Positions 61,452 to 64,000 of a DNA stretch of 64,000 bases are shown piece after piece; within the stretch, counting starts at the first letter, position 1; each line of letters opens with the position of its first letter. The notes below the pieces were generated by a model, which was not told the origin of the DNA, searched no databases, and saw only the letters and a program-made list of their open reading frames with translations. The translations under genes and the position numbers were made by a program. The stretch is from Aminicenans sp964648465 (GTDB lineage: Bacteria; Acidobacteriota; Aminicenantia; Aminicenantales; Aminicenantaceae): assembly GCA_964648465.1 (NCBI GenBank), contig CAZYMU010000006.1:1-64000 (forward strand), written 5' to 3'.

Positions 61452-62612
61452 CTATACACTTAAAATCGCCGGGTGACTTTTGACTATGGCATCAATAATT
61501 ATTTCTATTTGAATATCCCATGTTAAATTTTCTTCAGCAAACTTCCTTATTTCTCTTGGTTCGAATTTTTTTGAATTAATAAAGGTAATTAAATTATTTA
61601 TATCAATTGGACTATCATCTGGAGGAACTTTCAAAATAAATGGTTTATCTTCAAAGGAATCATCAATTTCGGAATAAATAAAGGGAATACCCCGTGCACA
61701 ATATTCGCTGTTTTTTAACGATTTTATATAGGTTATATCTGTTCTGTGTCTTCCTAAAGAACCAATTGCTAAATCAGAATTGTCAAATAATTCATCCAAC
61801 TCTTTTCCATTTTTAATACCGTTAAAATTCACGCAATTACCAAGATTGTATTTTTTTACAAGCATTTTGTATTTTTGGGACTCTTTATCATCAGAGTCGC
61901 CAACTAGCTGTAAATAAACAAACAGTTGTGGATTATTTGCATAATAATTTCTTAATCCTTCAATTAAGCGGTCATATCCATGCCAAAAGCTTATCATCGC
62001 CATAGCAATTAAATAAATGCCATTTTTGTTATTCGAAAATTTCTTCAAGTTTATGGTATCCAAATCAATCCCATTGTTAATTTCTATAGTTTTAACATGA
62101 AAGATTTTTTTTTCATTTGAATACGTTACAATTAGATCAACATATTTATGAAAATACTGCCTGTAGAATTCTTCAATGCGTTTAATAATCTTATGTTGAA
62201 ATTTAGGGTTTTTCTGCTCAGCGTCGTAAGGGTATGTTGGTATTTCCATAACAATATAAACATCCATTCTTTTTGCTTTTTTCAGAAATTGCATAAAAAA
62301 TGGATTGGCGAAATAGTTATATCTGATATAGATAAGCTTAATTTTTTGTTCTCTAATATATTCAATAAGCTTCTTAAACTTATATTTCCATTTCCATCGT
62401 TTATCTATTCCAAATTTTGTTTCATATCTTTCTAGCATTTCACCATTTATTAATCTTCCATCGTATTTATTATTACGATCTGTGCTTAAATATGAAAAAG
62501 CAGTTTTAATTCCTAAATTTTTAAAAGCTTTTACTTGAGCTTTTATTTTTTTACTAATCCCACTGGAATCATTAACTCCTTGGAAAATAATATAAAGTAA
62601 ATTAATTTTCAT
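61452..62612 (-). CDS. Glycosyltransferase family 4
   Basis: 386 residues from the ATG at 62612, one base after the TAA of the broken flippase; a start at 62702 would translate flippase DNA in another frame. The N-terminus is KINLLYIIFQGVNDSSGISKKI; later IEINNGIDLDTINL and AMAMISFWHGYDRLIEGL, then VYLQLVGDS, and SLKNSEYCARGIPFIYSE with the donor-site glutamate. Substrates are unknown. It is very AT-rich, unlike the GC-richer remnant just downstream. Confidence 0.82.
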   Translation of the reverse strand: MKINLLYIIFQGVNDSSGISKKIKAQVKAFKNLGIKTAFSYLSTDRNNKYDGRLINGEMLERYETKFGIDKRWKWKYKFKKLIEYIREQKIKLIYIRYNYFANPFFMQFLKKAKRMDVYIVMEIPTYPYDAEQKNPKFQHKIIKRIEEFYRQYFHKYVDLIVTYSNEKKIFHVKTIEINNGIDLDTINLKKFSNNKNGIYLIAMAMISFWHGYDRLIEGLRNYYANNPQLFVYLQLVGDSDDKESQKYKMLVKKYNLGNCVNFNGIKNGKELDELFDNSDLAIGSLGRHRTDITYIKSLKNSEYCARGIPFIYSEIDDSFEDKPFILKVPPDDSPIDINNLITFINSKKFEPREIRKFAEENLTWDIQIEIIIDAIVKSHPAILSV

Positions 62613-62613
62613 T

Positions 62614-63365
62614 TTATTTTTCCGTACCGGCCCTGAGCAAGCAAATCTTAACCAATGCCTTGCCCATCTTACCCGGTAGCACGTTTTCAAGCTCATCCAC
62701 AAACAACGGATTAAAACGTATTGTCATCATGGAATAATATACAACTCCAAACAAAATTAAAATCGGGGCAGAAATAAAGATAGGCCATTCTTGTAGAATC
62801 AGGAAAAGTAGATAGGTGAACACACCTATACTTCCAGCCAGGATAAAAGGTGTGCGTATTGCTTTTAGGTATTCTACAAAAATATCCCCAAGTAACCGCT
62901 TTATAAATAATATATAATGTAAAAAAAAGTACAAAAAATACAACACGCATAAGCATACAACAACTACAGAGTTGCTTAATCTCAATGCAAAATATGTTGT
63001 AGCTGGCACGAAAAGCAGTATGATAATGTTCCCCCAAAAATCCCAGTTAGCTTTTCCCTTAGCAAGCACTAAGCTGCCACTTGCATTAAAAATGGAACGA
63101 AGAAAAACATATACAGATAGTGCTTGAATAATTGGAACCGCAGGATTGGCGCAATTGCTGTAATCCCAGCTAACACAGGTGCATTTATAGATGTGATGAG
63201 ATTGATATATTTCAAGTAATTTTTCTTGAGTCGCGGTGTGTCATCCTGCATTTTCGAAAATAGGGGAAAGGCAACCTGAATCAGTATCGGATTCACTTGC
63301 TGAATCGGCAAATAAATGAGCCGGAAAGCAACATTATAAAACCCCAGGATAACCGGACCAAGCAT
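62614..63365 (-). pseudogene. Broken Wzx/MOP flippase
   Basis: Two overlapping reading frames (63069-63365 and 62614-63069) together look like the second half of a MOP flippase: LGPVILGFYNVAFRLIYLP, VAFPLFSKMQDDTPRLKKNYLKYINLI and APVLAGITAIAPIL, then MLAKGKANWDFWGNI after a frameshift near 63070-63130. The first six or so helices are absent. It is a truncated and frameshifted relic; the intact flippase in this window is at 22461-23702 and is a different subfamily. Confidence 0.82.
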
Positions 63366-63397
63366 TGCTCCTATCAGGAGTTGATCTACGCAGGAAT

Positions 63398-63670
63398 TTA
63401 ATATTGGCCCGTTTCTGAATTGTCAACACCAAAACAGGTAAAGGTGTTAGCAAGTTTACATGCTGCTTTTTTCCACTCAAGCTGGCTTACAGATTGACGA
63501 TTTACTTTCAGCCGGTGCAAACGAGCCAGGAGCTTCCTTTTATATCTTTCTTTTAAGATCTCTTCAGCCTGGCCTGTGTGTTTCTGCTCCGGGATTGCAT
63601 AACCAATGCCATCATGATAGCGTTTCGTATTAGACATATTACGTTGATCTGACCCCATGCCCCGAGACAA
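63398..63670 (-). CDS. Unidentified small ORF
   Basis: Up to 90 residues (from a TTG), or 79 from the internal ATG starting MSNTKRYHDGIGYAI. The sequence is basic with a possible helical stretch (AEEILKERYKRKLLARLHRL). I recognise no family. The upstream end reads through a GGGGTCAGATC motif that resembles the GGTCTGACCCC repeat seen at 41 kb. It lies among pseudogenes and may itself be a remnant. Confidence 0.3.
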   Translation of the reverse strand: MSRGMGSDQRNMSNTKRYHDGIGYAIPEQKHTGQAEEILKERYKRKLLARLHRLKVNRQSVSQLEWKKAACKLANTFTCFGVDNSETGQY

Positions 63671-63678
63671 AACTTATG

Positions 63679-64000
63679 TCAGGCAGTGCTTTTCTTCCTA
63701 AAAATGAAAAACCGGTGATAAGGGTATTCTTTTACCCTGTACGTCTTTATCAGTGCTACGTTTCTTTCTGAAAAATCAGCGATTACTTTCTCCAGCGGAG
63801 ACCCCTGTTTGTTCATCTTCCAGTAATGCTCCCCGTCGAACCGATGAACCTACTTTTTCACCCTGGGCCTTGGGATTTGAATGATTTTCTGCCCCAGCCT
63901 GGGGATATGTATGAAATAGGTCCACAAGGTTTTGGCATCCGGCAGACTAATTACGATATGCTTTTTTGTCATCCGGGATATGCTCCAAAACATGATTGCA
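63679..64000 (-). pseudogene. Degenerate SAM-dependent methyltransferase, cut by the window edge
   Basis: The frame entering from the edge reads CNHVLEHIPDDKKAYRN then stop, a classic methyltransferase post-motif (HVLEHIPDD). A second frame continues VISLPDAKTLWTYFIHIPRL and, after an in-frame TAG, VHRFDGEHYWKMNKQGSPLEK and TYRVKEYPYHRFFIFRKK, which fit the C-terminal part of the same enzyme. At least one frameshift and one stop codon break it, and the segment with PGG is missing. The N-terminal half lies outside the window. Confidence 0.75.

Noticed and set aside
62613..62702. N-terminal extension of the GT4 gene at 61452
   Set aside because: The 30 extra residues come from out-of-frame flippase DNA; the ATG at 62612 begins a normal GT4 N-terminus.

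Overview
The window is one long surface-polysaccharide (exopolysaccharide, capsule or O-antigen) locus from a diderm bacterium. It encodes a Wza-like outer-membrane export protein, a signal-peptide-bearing beta-barrel, two Wzc-type tyrosine autokinases, Wzx and Wzy candidates, and undecaprenyl-phosphate sugar-phosphate transferases. Base composition is mostly AT-rich and patchy. The mix of TPR/O-antigen-ligase/Wzc modules, dockerin and PKD proteins and many short palindromic intergenic repeats suits an uncultured candidate-phylum bacterium (Aminicenantes-, Schekmanbacteria- or Omnitrophica-like). That placement is a guess; nothing here is a phylogenetic marker.

Layout. (1) 75-22031, all minus strand: an assembly operon read from the high-coordinate end. 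It holds an asparagine-synthase-like protein, four glycosyltransferase/polymerase genes, a bi-domain oxidoreductase with its toroid partner, WecG-, WecB- and WecA-like enzymes (the last fused to a Rossmann domain), then Wzc, O-antigen ligase, a TPR membrane protein, a small Cna-B-like membrane protein, Wza and a CpsB-type PHP phosphatase. (2) 22461-33433, mostly plus strand: a Wzx flippase, a hexapeptide acetyltransferase (minus), then a probable cohesin/dockerin set. The set is a large beta-helix/PKD protein carrying both a dockerin and a cohesin, a lipoprotein carrying a cohesin, and a secreted protein ending in a dockerin; a glycosyltransferase and a methyltransferase lie between them. (3) 33463-37353, minus: a four-gene cassette of acyl carrier protein, AMP-forming ligase, NadE-like amide synthetase and PP-loop ATPase. 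(4) 37618-46485, minus: a second TPR/O-antigen-ligase/Wzc module plus a beta-barrel protein, interrupted by a fresh ISL3-family insertion. (5) 46614-53207, minus: nucleotide-sugar 4,6-dehydratase, aminotransferase, acyltransferase, PIG-L deacetylase, formyltransferase and initiating sugar transferase, suggesting an N-acylated or N-formylated amino sugar. (6) 53224-62612, minus: a UDP-N-acetyl-L-fucosamine pathway (FnlA/FnlB/FnlC) with a WbuB-like transferase, two GT2 enzymes, a Wzy-like polymerase and a GT4. (7) 61.2-64.0 kb: decay, with a RAYT transposase remnant, a broken Wzx and a broken methyltransferase.

Together the genes can build nucleotide sugars, start and extend a lipid-linked glycan, flip and polymerise it, control chain length by tyrosine phosphorylation and dephosphorylation, and export it. 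The duplicated assembly modules, many palindromic repeats, insertion sequence and pseudogenes show a locus that has been repeatedly recombined. The most unusual parts are the cohesin/dockerin proteins inside a polysaccharide locus and the carrier-protein/NadE-like/PP-loop cassette.
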